The notes beneath the pieces are model-generated. The model was given only the letters and a program-made list of their open reading frames with translations, searched no databases and was not told the DNA's origin. This document shows positions 21,270 to 31,151 of a DNA stretch of 64,000 bases, one piece after another. Numbering within the stretch: position 1 is the stretch's first letter; every line of letters begins with the position of its first letter. The translations under genes and the position numbers were made by a program. Origin of the DNA: Rhodococcus sp. HNM0569 (lineage in GTDB: Bacteria > Actinomycetota > Actinomycetes > Mycobacteriales > Mycobacteriaceae); the NCBI RefSeq assembly GCF_012726205.1, contig NZ_JAASAE010000003.1, forward strand, positions 124,001 through 188,000, written 5' to 3'.

Positions 21270-21610
21270 AGGCCGCGGTCGAATCCGTCGCGTCGTCGGA
21301 CCTGGTGGTGTTCGCGAGCCCGACGTTCAAGGCGACGTACACCGGCGTCTTGAAGTTGTTCCTCGACCAGTTCGCCACCGGCGAGGGGCTGAAGGACGTG
21401 GTGGCGGTGCCGTTGATGTTGGGCGCCGGTCCTGCGCATGCGATGGCACCGGATCTGCTGCTCAAGCCGGTGCTGGTGGAGCTGGGTGCAACGACGCCCG
21501 CCGCGGGCCTCTATCTGATCGATTCGACGTACACGACCGACGGCCGCATCGGCGACTACGTCGCGCGGTGGGGCGGGATCGTCGGGGCCGCGTCGGCCGC
21601 TGCCTGCTGA
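21269..21610 (+). pseudogene. 5'-truncated NADPH-dependent FMN reductase
   Basis: From 21269 the frame reads KAAVESVASSDLVVFASP and continues through FKATYTGVLKLFLDQF, PLMLGAGPAHAMAPDLLLKP and GLYLIDSTY to a stop at 21610. This matches the C-terminal two thirds of the MsuE/SsuE-like FMN reductases. The N-terminal 60 or so residues, including the FMN phosphate loop, are missing. The upstream codons in this frame (from an ATG-less start at 21194) are TnpB element sequence. No N-terminal piece exists left of the element, so this is a remnant, not a split gene. Enzyme activity is not expected. Confidence 0.8.
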
Positions 21611-21673
21611 CCCGCTGTCCGACGGTATCCGTACCATCCCTGACGGAACGGGAGTCGGCCGGAGGGAGCGCGC

Positions 21674-24600
21674 GTGCTGAGGTTGCATCGGGCCGAGCGC
21701 ACCGACACGCTCGCCGACGAACTCGCACACCTGCTCCGCACGCCACTCGACGATCCGTTCGCGCCCGAGGTCGTCTCGGTGCCGGCGAAGGGCGTCGAGC
21801 GGTGGCTCACACAACGGCTCTCCTCCTCGCTCGGCACCTCCGGAGGGGTACACGCAGACGGTGTCGCCGCCAACATCGAGTTCCCGTCGCCGACGCGTCT
21901 TGTCGACGACGTCTCGTCGGCCGCCGCGGGCATCGATCCCGACGGCGACCCGTGGGTGCCGTCGCGGCTGGTGTGGACGGTCCTGTCCGTGGTCGACGCG
22001 AGCCTGTCGGAGCCGTGGTGCGCGCCGCTGGCGCGGCATCTGGGCGGCGGCACCGACGAGTACCGCACCCGAAGACGGTTCGCGACCGCGCTGCACATCG
22101 CTCAGCTGTTCCGGTCGTACGGCGCCCAGCGGCCGCACATGCTCACCGACTGGGCCGCGGGCCGCGCGACCGACGGCGCCGGCTCCGCGGTGCCCGACGA
22201 CTCGGCGTGGCAGGTGCACGTGTGGCAGCGGGTGCGTGCCGAACTCGGTGTGCCGAGTGGCGCCGAGCGGCTGGCCGACACGTGTGCGGCGCTGCGCGCC
22301 GATCCGTCGCTCACCGATCTGCCGCCGCGCGTGTCGTTGTTCGGGCCCACCCGCCTCACCACCGAGCAACTCGCGGTGGTCGCCGCGCTCTCCGCACACC
22401 GCGACGTGCACGTGTGGCTGCCGCATCCGAGCCCCACGATGTGGGACGTGCTGCGCGATCGCGCGGCACCACCGACGCGTGGCACCGACACGAGCGCGCT
22501 CGACGTGCGCCACCCCCTGCTGTCGAGCCTTTCGCGGGACGTGCGCGAGTTGCAGTTCCGCGCAGCGGGTCTCGACGAGCTCGACCTCGACGATCGGTAT
22601 CACGCCGGGCCGCCGCCCGCCGCGTCTCTGCTCGGCACTCTGCAGGACGACATCGCGCACGATCGCGCGCCCAGCCGCGCCGGCGCCGACGACTCGGTGC
22701 AGGTGCACGCGTGTCACGGTCCCGCGCGTCAGGTCGAGGTGCTGCGCGACGCGCTGCTGCACGCGTTCGCCGACGACCCGACGCTCGAACCGCGCGATGT
22801 CGTCGTGATGTGCCCGGACGTCGAAACGTTCGCGCCGCTGGTGCGTGCGGTGTTCGGGCAGCCCGGCGACGGCGCGCACGAACATCCCGCACACCGCTTG
22901 CGGGTGCGGCTCGCCGACCGTGGATTGCGCCGCACCAATCCGGTGCTCGACGTCCTCGCCACCCTGCTCGGTCTCGCCGAGGGGCGGGTCACCGCGAGCG
23001 AGGTGCTCGACGTCGCGGCGGCGGGTCCGGTGCGCTGCCGGTTCGGATTCGCCGACGACGACCTCGAGAGGATCCGGCAGTGGACAGCCGAATCGGGTGC
23101 GCGGTGGGGAATCAGCGGTCGCCAGCGCGCCGAGTACGGGCTCGACGGGTTCCCGCAGAACACCTTCGGCACGGCGCTCGACCGCATCCTGCTCGGCGCA
23201 TGTGCCGACGAAAGCGACGGCGGCTGGCTGGGTCTCGCGTTGCCGCTCGACGACGTCGACTCGAGCGACATCGACCTCGCCGGGCGGTTCGCCGAGTTCG
23301 TCGACCGGCTCGACGTCGTGCTGCGCCGGCTCGCGGGCCCGCACGCGGGTCGTGAGTGGGGCGACATCCTCGCGGGGGCACTCGATCTGCTCACCGACAC
23401 GCCGCTGCGCGAGCGGTGGCAGGGGGTCCAGGCGCGCAGCGAACTCGCGGAGGGCACCGAGTTCGGCGGCGACGCGCCACTCGCGCTGGCCGACGTGCGC
23501 GCGATGCTGTCGGCGCGGCTCGCGGGCAGGCCCACCCGCGCGAACTTCCGCACCGGCGAGCTCACGGTGTGCACGATGGTGCCCATGCGCTCGGTGCCGC
23601 ACCGTGTCGTCGCGCTCCTCGGCCTCGACGACGACGTGTTCCCGCGCTCGGCGGGTGTCGACGGCGACGATCTCACCGCACGCGATCCGCTTCTGGGCGA
23701 ACGCGATCCGCGCAGTGAGGACCGGCAGCTGATGCTCGATGCGATCATGTCGGCGAGCGACCGGCTGCTCGTGTTCTACACCGGCTGCGACCCGGTGAAC
23801 GGCACCGACCGGCCGCCCGCTATTCCCCTGGGCGGGCTGATGGATGTTCTCGACGCGATGACCGGGGGGCCCGCGGCGGGGGTCGTGCGCCGTCACCCGT
23901 TGCAGCCCTTCGATCCGCGCAATTTCGCCGCGCCGCGGCCGTTCGGTTTCGATCCCGCCGCGCTCGCGGGCGCACGCGCGTCGGCTGCTCCGCCGCGTCC
24001 GGTTCCCTCGCTCGGCGACGTCGTGCTCGGCGCGCCGCCGCGCAGCGACGTCGATCTGACCGAACTCGTGGCATTCCTCGTCGATCCGGCGCAGGGATTC
24101 CTGCGCCAGCGCCTCGGCTTCCGAGTGCCCGAGCGCGACGAGACGCCTGCCGACTCGTTGTCCGTCCAACTCGACGCGCTCGAACGGTGGGATGTCGGCG
24201 ACCGGATGCTCCAGTCGCGGCTCGACGGCGAACCGGCCGACCGTTTCCGCGCCGCCGAGTGGCGGCGCGGCACGTTGCCGCCCTTCGGGCTCGGCAATGC
24301 CGCGCTCGCCGAGGTCGAGTTCGCGGTCGACGCGCTCGCCGCCGCGTGCGCACCGCTGTATCGGCCGGACGCGCACACTGCTTACGTCGCAGTCGATCTG
24401 GGCGACGGGAGAAGGATTACCGGCACGGTGCCGGGTATTCGCGACGGCGTCCTCGTGCGGTCGTCGTTCTCGCGGCTCGGCCCCAAGCACCGCATGACGG
24501 CGTGGGTGCAACTGCTCGCCGTCGCGGCCGACGGCCGGTACGGGCCGGTGTCGGCGGCCACGACGGGTCGAGGGTCGGGCCACCGTCCGGCGTGGCGGTC

Positions 24601-24949
24601 CACCCTCACCGCGCCCGGCGACGCGCTCGCGGTGCTGCGCAGGCTGGTCGATCTCCGCGACCGGGGATTGCGGCAACCGCTGCCGATCGCCCCGACCGCA
24701 TCGGGTGTGTACGCCGAGCGGCGGGTCCGTGGCGACGGCCCCGACGAGGCGTACGCGGCCGCGGACAACTCGTGGTCGTCGCGCTTCGGCGACCACACCA
24801 ATCGCGTCGCGACGTACCTGTACGGGCCGAAGGCGCCGTTCACGGCGGTCAGCGGGGGAGCGGGCGAGGTGGAGCCCACACGCTTCGGTGATCTCGCCGT
24901 CGAACTGTGGTCGCCTCTGCTCGGCGCGGAAACGGTGGGTCAGCCGTGA
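21674..24949 (+). CDS. recC: Exodeoxyribonuclease V, RecC subunit
   Basis: This is a 1091-residue RecC (gamma subunit) of RecBCD, which holds the complex together and recognises Chi. It starts at a GTG (MLRLHRAERTDTLADELA). Family features include VSVPAKGVERWLTQRLS near residue 35, VSLFGPTRL near 220, VVVMCPDVETFAPLV near 378 and MVPMRSVPHRVVALLGLDDDVFPR near 640. The inactivated helicase/nuclease folds lack Walker motifs, as expected. The recB GTG overlaps its stop by three bases, and recC-recB-recD form one coupled operon. Confidence 0.93.
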   Translation: MLRLHRAERTDTLADELAHLLRTPLDDPFAPEVVSVPAKGVERWLTQRLSSSLGTSGGVHADGVAANIEFPSPTRLVDDVSSAAAGIDPDGDPWVPSRLVWTVLSVVDASLSEPWCAPLARHLGGGTDEYRTRRRFATALHIAQLFRSYGAQRPHMLTDWAAGRATDGAGSAVPDDSAWQVHVWQRVRAELGVPSGAERLADTCAALRADPSLTDLPPRVSLFGPTRLTTEQLAVVAALSAHRDVHVWLPHPSPTMWDVLRDRAAPPTRGTDTSALDVRHPLLSSLSRDVRELQFRAAGLDELDLDDRYHAGPPPAASLLGTLQDDIAHDRAPSRAGADDSVQVHACHGPARQVEVLRDALLHAFADDPTLEPRDVVVMCPDVETFAPLVRAVFGQPGDGAHEHPAHRLRVRLADRGLRRTNPVLDVLATLLGLAEGRVTASEVLDVAAAGPVRCRFGFADDDLERIRQWTAESGARWGISGRQRAEYGLDGFPQNTFGTALDRILLGACADESDGGWLGLALPLDDVDSSDIDLAGRFAEFVDRLDVVLRRLAGPHAGREWGDILAGALDLLTDTPLRERWQGVQARSELAEGTEFGGDAPLALADVRAMLSARLAGRPTRANFRTGELTVCTMVPMRSVPHRVVALLGLDDDVFPRSAGVDGDDLTARDPLLGERDPRSEDRQLMLDAIMSASDRLLVFYTGCDPVNGTDRPPAIPLGGLMDVLDAMTGGPAAGVVRRHPLQPFDPRNFAAPRPFGFDPAALAGARASAAPPRPVPSLGDVVLGAPPRSDVDLTELVAFLVDPAQGFLRQRLGFRVPERDETPADSLSVQLDALERWDVGDRMLQSRLDGEPADRFRAAEWRRGTLPPFGLGNAALAEVEFAVDALAAACAPLYRPDAHTAYVAVDLGDGRRITGTVPGIRDGVLVRSSFSRLGPKHRMTAWVQLLAVAADGRYGPVSAATTGRGSGHRPAWRSTLTAPGDALAVLRRLVDLRDRGLRQPLPIAPTASGVYAERRVRGDGPDEAYAAADNSWSSRFGDHTNRVATYLYGPKAPFTAVSGGAGEVEPTRFGDLAVELWSPLLGAETVGQP

Positions 24950-27900
24950 GTTTCGATGTGACGACTCCTCTTCCGCACGGCACCACCGTGCTCGAGGCCA
25001 GTGCGGGCACGGGCAAGACCTGGACGATCGTCGCGCTGGCCACGCGCTATGTGGCGGAGGGGGAGGCCGACATCTCGCAGCTGCTGCTGGTCACGTTCAG
25101 CCGTGCCGCCACGCAGGAGTTGCGTGAGCGCACGCGCGAGCGGTTCGCGGCGACGGCCGCGGCGCTGGCCGGTCCCGCGTCCGCGCGGGCGTCGGACGAT
25201 CCGCTCGTCGCCCATCTCGCCACCGCCGACGACGCCGAGGTCGAGCAGCGGCGCCGCCGGCTCGTGCGCGCGCTCGCCGATTTCGACTCGGGCACGATCG
25301 TCACGACTCACAGCTTCTGCCAGCGCATGCTCGACGGCCTCGGCGTCGCGGGCGAGAACGACCCCGACGTCACGCTCGTCGAGTCGGTCGACGACCTCAC
25401 CTCCGACGTCGCACGGGATCTGTACCTGCGGGCGTACGCACGCGCCGAGGACTCGCCGCCGTTCTCGCTCGACGAGGCGCACCAGCTCGCACGTGGCGCG
25501 GTGGCCGACCGGCAGTCCGCTCTCGCACCCGAGCCGGACGACGCGACCGTCGCGGGGCAGCGCGTGTTGTTCGCCCGCGCGGCCCGGGCAGAGGTCGATC
25601 GTCGTAAGAAGCTCTCGGGCACCCGAGATTTCGAGGACCTGCTCGCCCTCCTGCACGGTGTGCTCGCCGATCCCGCGCACGGCGAGGCGGCATGTGCTCG
25701 CATCCGCGCGCTGTACCGGGTCGTGCTCGTCGACGAGTTCCAGGACACCGACCCGTTGCAGTGGGAGATCATCCGCCGCGTGTTCGTCGGTCACCGCACG
25801 CTCATCCTCGTCGGCGACCCGAAGCAGGCCATCTACGCCTTCCGCGGCGCCGAGGTCCTGAGCTACCTCGACGCCGTCGCACATGCGGAGGCGCACGAGG
25901 AACTGTCGGTCAACTGGCGCACCGACGGCCCCCTGATCGAGGCGCTCGCACACCTGTACGGCGGTGCGGCGCTCGGACATCCGGACATCGCGGTGCACCC
26001 GGTCACGCCTCGTCACGAACGCTCACGCATCCACGGCACCGTGCCGCTGCGCGTGCGCTATCTCAGCCGCACGGGAGCGGGCCCGCTGGGCAAGACCGGA
26101 TTTCCCGCGGTCGGCGCGCTGCGCGCGGTCGTCGCCACCGACGTCGCACACGACATCGTGCGGGTGCTGTCGGACGGCATCACCCTCGACGACGGCACGG
26201 CGGGGGAGCGGCCCGTGGCGCCCGGCGACATCGCCGTGCTGGTCCGCACGCGCAGCCAGGTCGAACTCGTGCGCGACGCGCTCGACCGCGTCGGCGTGCC
26301 GTCGGTGCTCGCTGGGGGCACGAGCGTGTTCGCCACCGAGAGCGCGACGCACTGGCTGTGGGTGTTGCAGGCGCTCGGGCAACCACACAGGTCCGACCGT
26401 GTGCGGCTCGCGGCACTCACGCCGATCCTCGGCTGGACCGCCGAACGACTCGACGCCGAGTCCGACGACATCGTGGGCCGCGTCGGCAGCGTGCTGCGCG
26501 AGTGGGCCGGGTTGTTCGAGCGCGTGGGTTTCGCCGCGGTGTACGAGCGGCTCTCGCGCGCACAGGGGCTCGACGGTGTGGCCGGCCTCGAAGAGCGGGT
26601 GCTCGCGATGCCCTCGGGCGAGCGCACTCTCACCGACATCCGGCACATCGCGCAGTTGCTGGGCAAGGTCGCGACCGAGGAGTCGATGGGGCTCGCGGAA
26701 CTCACGCGTTGGCTCACCGAACGGCTCGACGACCCGACGTCGGGCAGCGCCACCGACCGTAGCCGCAGGCTGGACAGCGACGCCGCGGCCGTGCAGATCG
26801 CCACGGTGCACGCGAGCAAGGGCCTCGAATTCCCCGTCGTGTATCTGCCGTTCGCGTGGGACGCGTCGCGCAACCCCTACCCGACGACTCTTCTGTTGCA
26901 CGGCGACGACGGCAGACGCGTCCTCGACGTCGGCGGCCGCAGCGGCCCCGGGTACGCCGAGCGGCGCAAGGTGGCCGATGCGGAAGAGGCGGGCGAGGAA
27001 CTGCGGCTGCTGTATGTCGCACTCACGCGCGCGAAGTGCCACGTCGTCGCGTGGTGGGCGCCGTCGGCATCGACGTCACGATCGGCACTGCACCGCATGC
27101 TGTTCGGCAGGCGCGACGGGCTGAGCGAGCCCGACCAGACGGTCAAGGTGCTCGACGACGGCCCGATGTCCGCGTCCTTCGACGCGTGGCCGGCGAGTGC
27201 GAGCGCCGTCATCTCGGTCGAGCCGGCTCGCGCCGACACCCGCGGCTCGGGCGGGTGGACCGCGAAGGCCGCCGCACCCGCCGAACTGGTGGCCGCGCGG
27301 TTCGACCGCGAACTCGACACGTTGTGGCGGCGCACGTCGTACTCGGCGCTCACCGCGGCCGCGCACGACCACGCCGCCGGGACCGGAAGCGAGCCGGAGG
27401 AGCCGCAGAAGGACGACGAACCGGAGGAGCCGGACGTCCTCGCAGAGACGCCCGACGAGACCGACCACGAAGGCATTGCGTCGCCGCTCGACGAGTTTCC
27501 CGGTGGCACCGCGTTCGGCACGCTCGTCCACGAGGTCCTCGAACACGTCGACACCGCCGTACCCGATCTGGCGGCCGAGCTCACACGGAGCTGTCGCGAC
27601 GCGGTCGCGACCCATCTCGCGGAGATCGATCCGGATGCGCTCGGCGCCGCGCTGGTGCCGGTGATGCACACGCCGATCGGCGACGAGACCCTCGCGTCGA
27701 TCGCGCCTCTCGACCGGCTGCCCGAGCTCGACTTCGAGCTGCCGCTCGACGGCGGAGACACTCCGGCTTCCGGGCACGTGACGATAGCCGGGATCGCGGC
27801 GCTCATGCGCGAGTACCTGCCCGCGGACGACGTGCTGGCGTCGTACCCCGCGATGCTCGAGAAGGTCGAATCGTTGCCGCTGCGTGGATATCTCACGGGC

Positions 27901-28257
27901 AGCATCGACGCGGTCCTGCGCTTGCCCGGGCCGCGCTATGTCGTCGTCGACTACAAGACGAATCGGCTGGGCCGGGACGCGCTCACCACCGCGCACTACA
28001 CACGCGAGCGCATGGCCCGCGAAATGGAGCGTTCGCACTATCCGCTGCAGGCGTTGCTGTATGCCGTGGCGCTGCACCGGTATCTGCGGTGGCGACAGCC
28101 CGGGTACGACCCCGAGAAGCATCTGGGCGGCATCCGTTATCTGTTCGTCCGCGGCATGGCAGGACCGGAGACTCCCGAGGGCTGCGGTGTGTTCGACTGG
28201 GCTCCGCCCGCCTCGCTCGTCACCGCACTGTCCGACCTGCTGGGGGGAACGCCATGA
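24946..28257 (+). CDS. recB: Exodeoxyribonuclease V, RecB helicase-nuclease subunit
   Basis: This is an 1103-residue UvrD-family helicase with a C-terminal nuclease. Walker A is ASAGTGKTW near residue 18, Walker B is VLVDEFQDTD near 260, and a later helicase motif is VATVHASKGLEFPVVYLP. The nuclease motif is VVDYKTNRLG near residue 1003, so the RecB nuclease looks active. I chose the GTG at 24946, overlapping the recC stop (GTGA). A Glu/Pro-rich linker near residue 815-840 separates the helicase and nuclease parts. Confidence 0.94.
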   Translation: MSFDVTTPLPHGTTVLEASAGTGKTWTIVALATRYVAEGEADISQLLLVTFSRAATQELRERTRERFAATAAALAGPASARASDDPLVAHLATADDAEVEQRRRRLVRALADFDSGTIVTTHSFCQRMLDGLGVAGENDPDVTLVESVDDLTSDVARDLYLRAYARAEDSPPFSLDEAHQLARGAVADRQSALAPEPDDATVAGQRVLFARAARAEVDRRKKLSGTRDFEDLLALLHGVLADPAHGEAACARIRALYRVVLVDEFQDTDPLQWEIIRRVFVGHRTLILVGDPKQAIYAFRGAEVLSYLDAVAHAEAHEELSVNWRTDGPLIEALAHLYGGAALGHPDIAVHPVTPRHERSRIHGTVPLRVRYLSRTGAGPLGKTGFPAVGALRAVVATDVAHDIVRVLSDGITLDDGTAGERPVAPGDIAVLVRTRSQVELVRDALDRVGVPSVLAGGTSVFATESATHWLWVLQALGQPHRSDRVRLAALTPILGWTAERLDAESDDIVGRVGSVLREWAGLFERVGFAAVYERLSRAQGLDGVAGLEERVLAMPSGERTLTDIRHIAQLLGKVATEESMGLAELTRWLTERLDDPTSGSATDRSRRLDSDAAAVQIATVHASKGLEFPVVYLPFAWDASRNPYPTTLLLHGDDGRRVLDVGGRSGPGYAERRKVADAEEAGEELRLLYVALTRAKCHVVAWWAPSASTSRSALHRMLFGRRDGLSEPDQTVKVLDDGPMSASFDAWPASASAVISVEPARADTRGSGGWTAKAAAPAELVAARFDRELDTLWRRTSYSALTAAAHDHAAGTGSEPEEPQKDDEPEEPDVLAETPDETDHEGIASPLDEFPGGTAFGTLVHEVLEHVDTAVPDLAAELTRSCRDAVATHLAEIDPDALGAALVPVMHTPIGDETLASIAPLDRLPELDFELPLDGGDTPASGHVTIAGIAALMREYLPADDVLASYPAMLEKVESLPLRGYLTGSIDAVLRLPGPRYVVVDYKTNRLGRDALTTAHYTRERMAREMERSHYPLQALLYAVALHRYLRWRQPGYDPEKHLGGIRYLFVRGMAGPETPEGCGVFDWAPPASLVTALSDLLGGTP

Positions 28258-30149
28258 CCGAGCCGCTCGTCGCGCAACGCGGAACCGGCCTGCTGCGCAC
28301 CTTCGACGAGGCGGGCGTCCTGTCGCCCGCCGACGTGCACGTCGCCGAGCGCCTGCGCAAGCTCGGCGGCGAGTCGTCCGAACTCGTCTTGTTCGCGGCT
28401 GCCCTCGCGGTGCGCGCGGTGCGTTCGGGCTCGGTGTGCCTCGACGTGCGTCGTATGCGTGAGGTGACGGTCGAGGACGCCGACGAGGCCGACATCGCGG
28501 AGCTGCCGTGGCCGGACGTCGACGAGGTCGTCGCCGAGTTGCGGCGGAGCGTGCTCGTGTCGGGCGGCGACGCCGGACCGCTGCGGCCGCTGTGTCTAGC
28601 CGACTCGGACCCCGCTCCGGGGGAGGACTCCGGCGGCGAGCTGCTGTACCTGAGCCGCTACTTCCATCAGGAACAGACGATCCGCGACGTCCTCGACGCG
28701 CGGGCGGCCACGCGGCCGCCGCTCGATGCAGACCTACTGCGCGCGGGGCTCACACGGCATTTCACCGACCCGACGGGTGGACCGTCGGCCGCACCCGACC
28801 GCCAGCGCATCGCCGCCGCGCTCGCCGCCACACGGTGGACCACCGTCATCGCGGGCGGGCCCGGCACGGGCAAGACCCACACGGTCGCACGTATTCTCGC
28901 GCTGCTCGTCGAGCAGTTCGACGCACCGCCCCGCATCGGTCTCGCGGCCCCCACGGGCAAGGCAGCGGCACGGTTGCAGGAAGCGGTCGACGAGCAGTCG
29001 GTGGCGCTGGGCCTGCCGGACGGGCTCGCGGCGATGACACTGCACCGGCTCCTCGGCTGGCAACGGGGCGGCACCCGCTTCCGCTACAACGTGCACAACC
29101 GGCTTCCACACGACGTGGTGGTGGTCGACGAGACGTCGATGGTGTCGCTCACCCTCATGTGCCGACTACTCGAGGCGATGCGCGACGACGCGCGCCTCGT
29201 GCTCGTCGGTGACCCCGACCAGTTGACGTCGGTCGACGCGGGAGCGGTGCTCGCGGACCTCACCGCCCGGCCGGTGCGTGCGACGCCGGATCCGCGGTTG
29301 GGCGAACTCGTCGGCGCCGATCTCGACGCGGTCGACGATCCCGCCGAGGCCGCACTGTCGCGGTCCGAGCGAGAACGGCTGGCGGGCGGGGTGATCCGGC
29401 TCAGCCGCGGCCGCCGGTTCGGCGGTGCGATCGCCGCGCTCGCGGTCGCGGTGCGCGACGGCCGCGAAGACGACGTGCTCGCGTTGTTGCGCGGCGAGTC
29501 GCCCGAGATCTCATGGTGCGGGCCCGACGACGTCGACTCGCTGCGCCACGACGTCGTCACGACGTCGCGGGCGGTCACGGAGGCGGCACGCGACGGCCGC
29601 GTGCTCGACGCGCTCGGTGGGCTCGAGGCGCACCGCCTGCTGTGCGCACACCGAGAAGGGCCCTACGGCGTGCAGCGGTGGGCGCAGCAGGCCGTCGAGT
29701 GGGTCGGCGAGGCGGCGGGCACTCGGCTCGATCCACATGAGTGGTATCCCGGTCAACCGCTGCTCGTCACCGCGAACGACCACGAGATCCGCATCTACAA
29801 CGGCGATGCGGGTGTGGTCGTCGAGCAAGCCGACGGCAGCCTCGCGGCGGCGTTCCCGCGCGGGCGCGAGGCGTACCTGCTGCATCCGAGCCAGCTGTCG
29901 GAAGTGCAGACCGTGTACGCGATGACGATTCACCGCAGTCAGGGCAGCCAGTACGACACGGTGTCGATCGTGCTGCCCGAGGAAGGCTCGTCGCTGCTCA
30001 CCCGCGAGTTGCTCTACACCGCGATCACGCGCGCCCGCCGCCACGTCCGCATCCTCGGTACGGAGGATGCGGTACGCGCGGGGGTCGGGCGCCGCGTGTC
30101 GCGCGCGAGCGGGCTGCGCCGGGTGATCAGGCCGTTCCCGGCTCGTTGA
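28254..30149 (+). CDS. recD: Exodeoxyribonuclease V, RecD helicase subunit
   Basis: This is a 631-residue SF1B 5'-3' helicase. Walker A is GGPGTGKTHT near residue 200, Walker B is VVVVDETSMVS, then LVGDPDQLTSVDAG, and the C-terminal motif VI region is MTIHRSQGSQYDTV with LLYTAITRARRHV. The ATG overlaps the recB stop (ATGA). It completes the RecBCD end-processing nuclease used in double-strand-break repair and phage DNA degradation. Confidence 0.94.
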   Translation: MTEPLVAQRGTGLLRTFDEAGVLSPADVHVAERLRKLGGESSELVLFAAALAVRAVRSGSVCLDVRRMREVTVEDADEADIAELPWPDVDEVVAELRRSVLVSGGDAGPLRPLCLADSDPAPGEDSGGELLYLSRYFHQEQTIRDVLDARAATRPPLDADLLRAGLTRHFTDPTGGPSAAPDRQRIAAALAATRWTTVIAGGPGTGKTHTVARILALLVEQFDAPPRIGLAAPTGKAAARLQEAVDEQSVALGLPDGLAAMTLHRLLGWQRGGTRFRYNVHNRLPHDVVVVDETSMVSLTLMCRLLEAMRDDARLVLVGDPDQLTSVDAGAVLADLTARPVRATPDPRLGELVGADLDAVDDPAEAALSRSERERLAGGVIRLSRGRRFGGAIAALAVAVRDGREDDVLALLRGESPEISWCGPDDVDSLRHDVVTTSRAVTEAARDGRVLDALGGLEAHRLLCAHREGPYGVQRWAQQAVEWVGEAAGTRLDPHEWYPGQPLLVTANDHEIRIYNGDAGVVVEQADGSLAAAFPRGREAYLLHPSQLSEVQTVYAMTIHRSQGSQYDTVSIVLPEEGSSLLTRELLYTAITRARRHVRILGTEDAVRAGVGRRVSRASGLRRVIRPFPAR

Positions 30150-30176
30150 CCGTGTCGCCCGGGCTGCCGCGTCAGC

Positions 30177-31052
30177 TCACTCCGGGGCGCCCAGGTTCAT
30201 GTCGTCGGGGTGGGCGCCGACGCGCGTGCCGTCGTCCAGCGTCGCGATCTCGCTCAGGTCCAGCTCGTCGAGTTCGAAGTCGAAGACGTCGATGTTCTGC
30301 GCGATGCGTTCGGTGTGCACCGACTTCGGGATGACGATCAGCCCGTTCTGCAGGTGCCACCGGACGAGCACCTGGGCGGGCGTCTTGCTGTGCCGGTCGG
30401 CGATGCGAGCGATGATCGGGTCGTCGAGGAGAGTGTTCGGCTTCGAGTCCTTGCCCCAGCCGGAGTTGCTGGTGCCGCCGAGCGGGCTCCACGACTCGAC
30501 GTGGATGCCGTGGTCGTCGGCGTACGACCGGATCGCGGGCTGGGGGAGGTGCGGATGCAACTCGACCTGGTCGACTGCGGGCACAGTCTTGCCCGCCTCG
30601 AGCAGCAGGCGCAGATGGTGCGGTTCGAAGTTGCACACGCCGATCGCCTTCGCCCGGCCCGACGCGGCGATCTCCTCGAGCGCGTCCCACGTGCGCAGGA
30701 GGCGTTCGCTGTCCTGCAGCGGCCAGTGGATCAGGTACAGGTCGACGTAGTCGGTGCCGAGTCGCTGCAGGCTCGCGTCGAAGGCCGCCAGGGCGCGCTC
30801 GTAGCCCTGGTCGGAGTTCCACAGCTTCGTCGTCAGGAAGATGTCCTCGCGCGGCACCGACGATGCGCGGATGCCGCGTCCGACGCCTTCCTCGTTGCCG
30901 TAGGCCGCGGCGGTGTCGATGTGCCGGTAGCCGGCGTCGTCGAGCGCGTAACGCACCGCATTCTCGGTCTCGTCGTTGCTCGCCTGCCAGACTCCCAGGC
31001 CGAGCTGCGGGATCGTGGTTCCGGAGTTCAGGGTGATCGTGGGAGTGGTCAT
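30177..31052 (-). CDS. Aldo/keto reductase (AKR5-like)
   Basis: This is a 291-residue NADPH-dependent aldo/keto reductase. The catalytic tetrad is Asp46 (YRHIDTAAAYG), Tyr51, Lys in TTKLW and His in LIHWP. The cofactor segment near the C-terminus reads IPKSVHTERIAQN. It resembles the 2,5-diketo-gluconate reductase group found in most actinobacteria. It is convergent with recD and divergent from the HAD gene. The substrate cannot be read; a general carbonyl reductase role is most likely. Confidence 0.88.
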   Translation of the reverse strand: MTTPTITLNSGTTIPQLGLGVWQASNDETENAVRYALDDAGYRHIDTAAAYGNEEGVGRGIRASSVPREDIFLTTKLWNSDQGYERALAAFDASLQRLGTDYVDLYLIHWPLQDSERLLRTWDALEEIAASGRAKAIGVCNFEPHHLRLLLEAGKTVPAVDQVELHPHLPQPAIRSYADDHGIHVESWSPLGGTSNSGWGKDSKPNTLLDDPIIARIADRHSKTPAQVLVRWHLQNGLIVIPKSVHTERIAQNIDVFDFELDELDLSEIATLDDGTRVGAHPDDMNLGAPE

Positions 31053-31151
31053 GCTCCGACACTACGTCCCCCTCGTGAGTACTTTGCGAGTCTCCGCACG
31101 CCTGTTTCGCTCACGTACGCCGTGAACGGGGACAACGCCGGCCGTGGCACG

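Noticed and set aside
21194-21610. Complete 138-residue FMN reductase gene starting at 21194
   Set aside because: The first 25 codons are the TnpB element right end, and the FMN phosphate-loop region is absent, so this is a truncated remnant.
20921-24796. Open frame of 1291 codons on the minus strand across tnpB and recC
   Set aside because: It spans two unrelated plus-strand genes with clear motifs and encodes Arg-rich low-complexity sequence.
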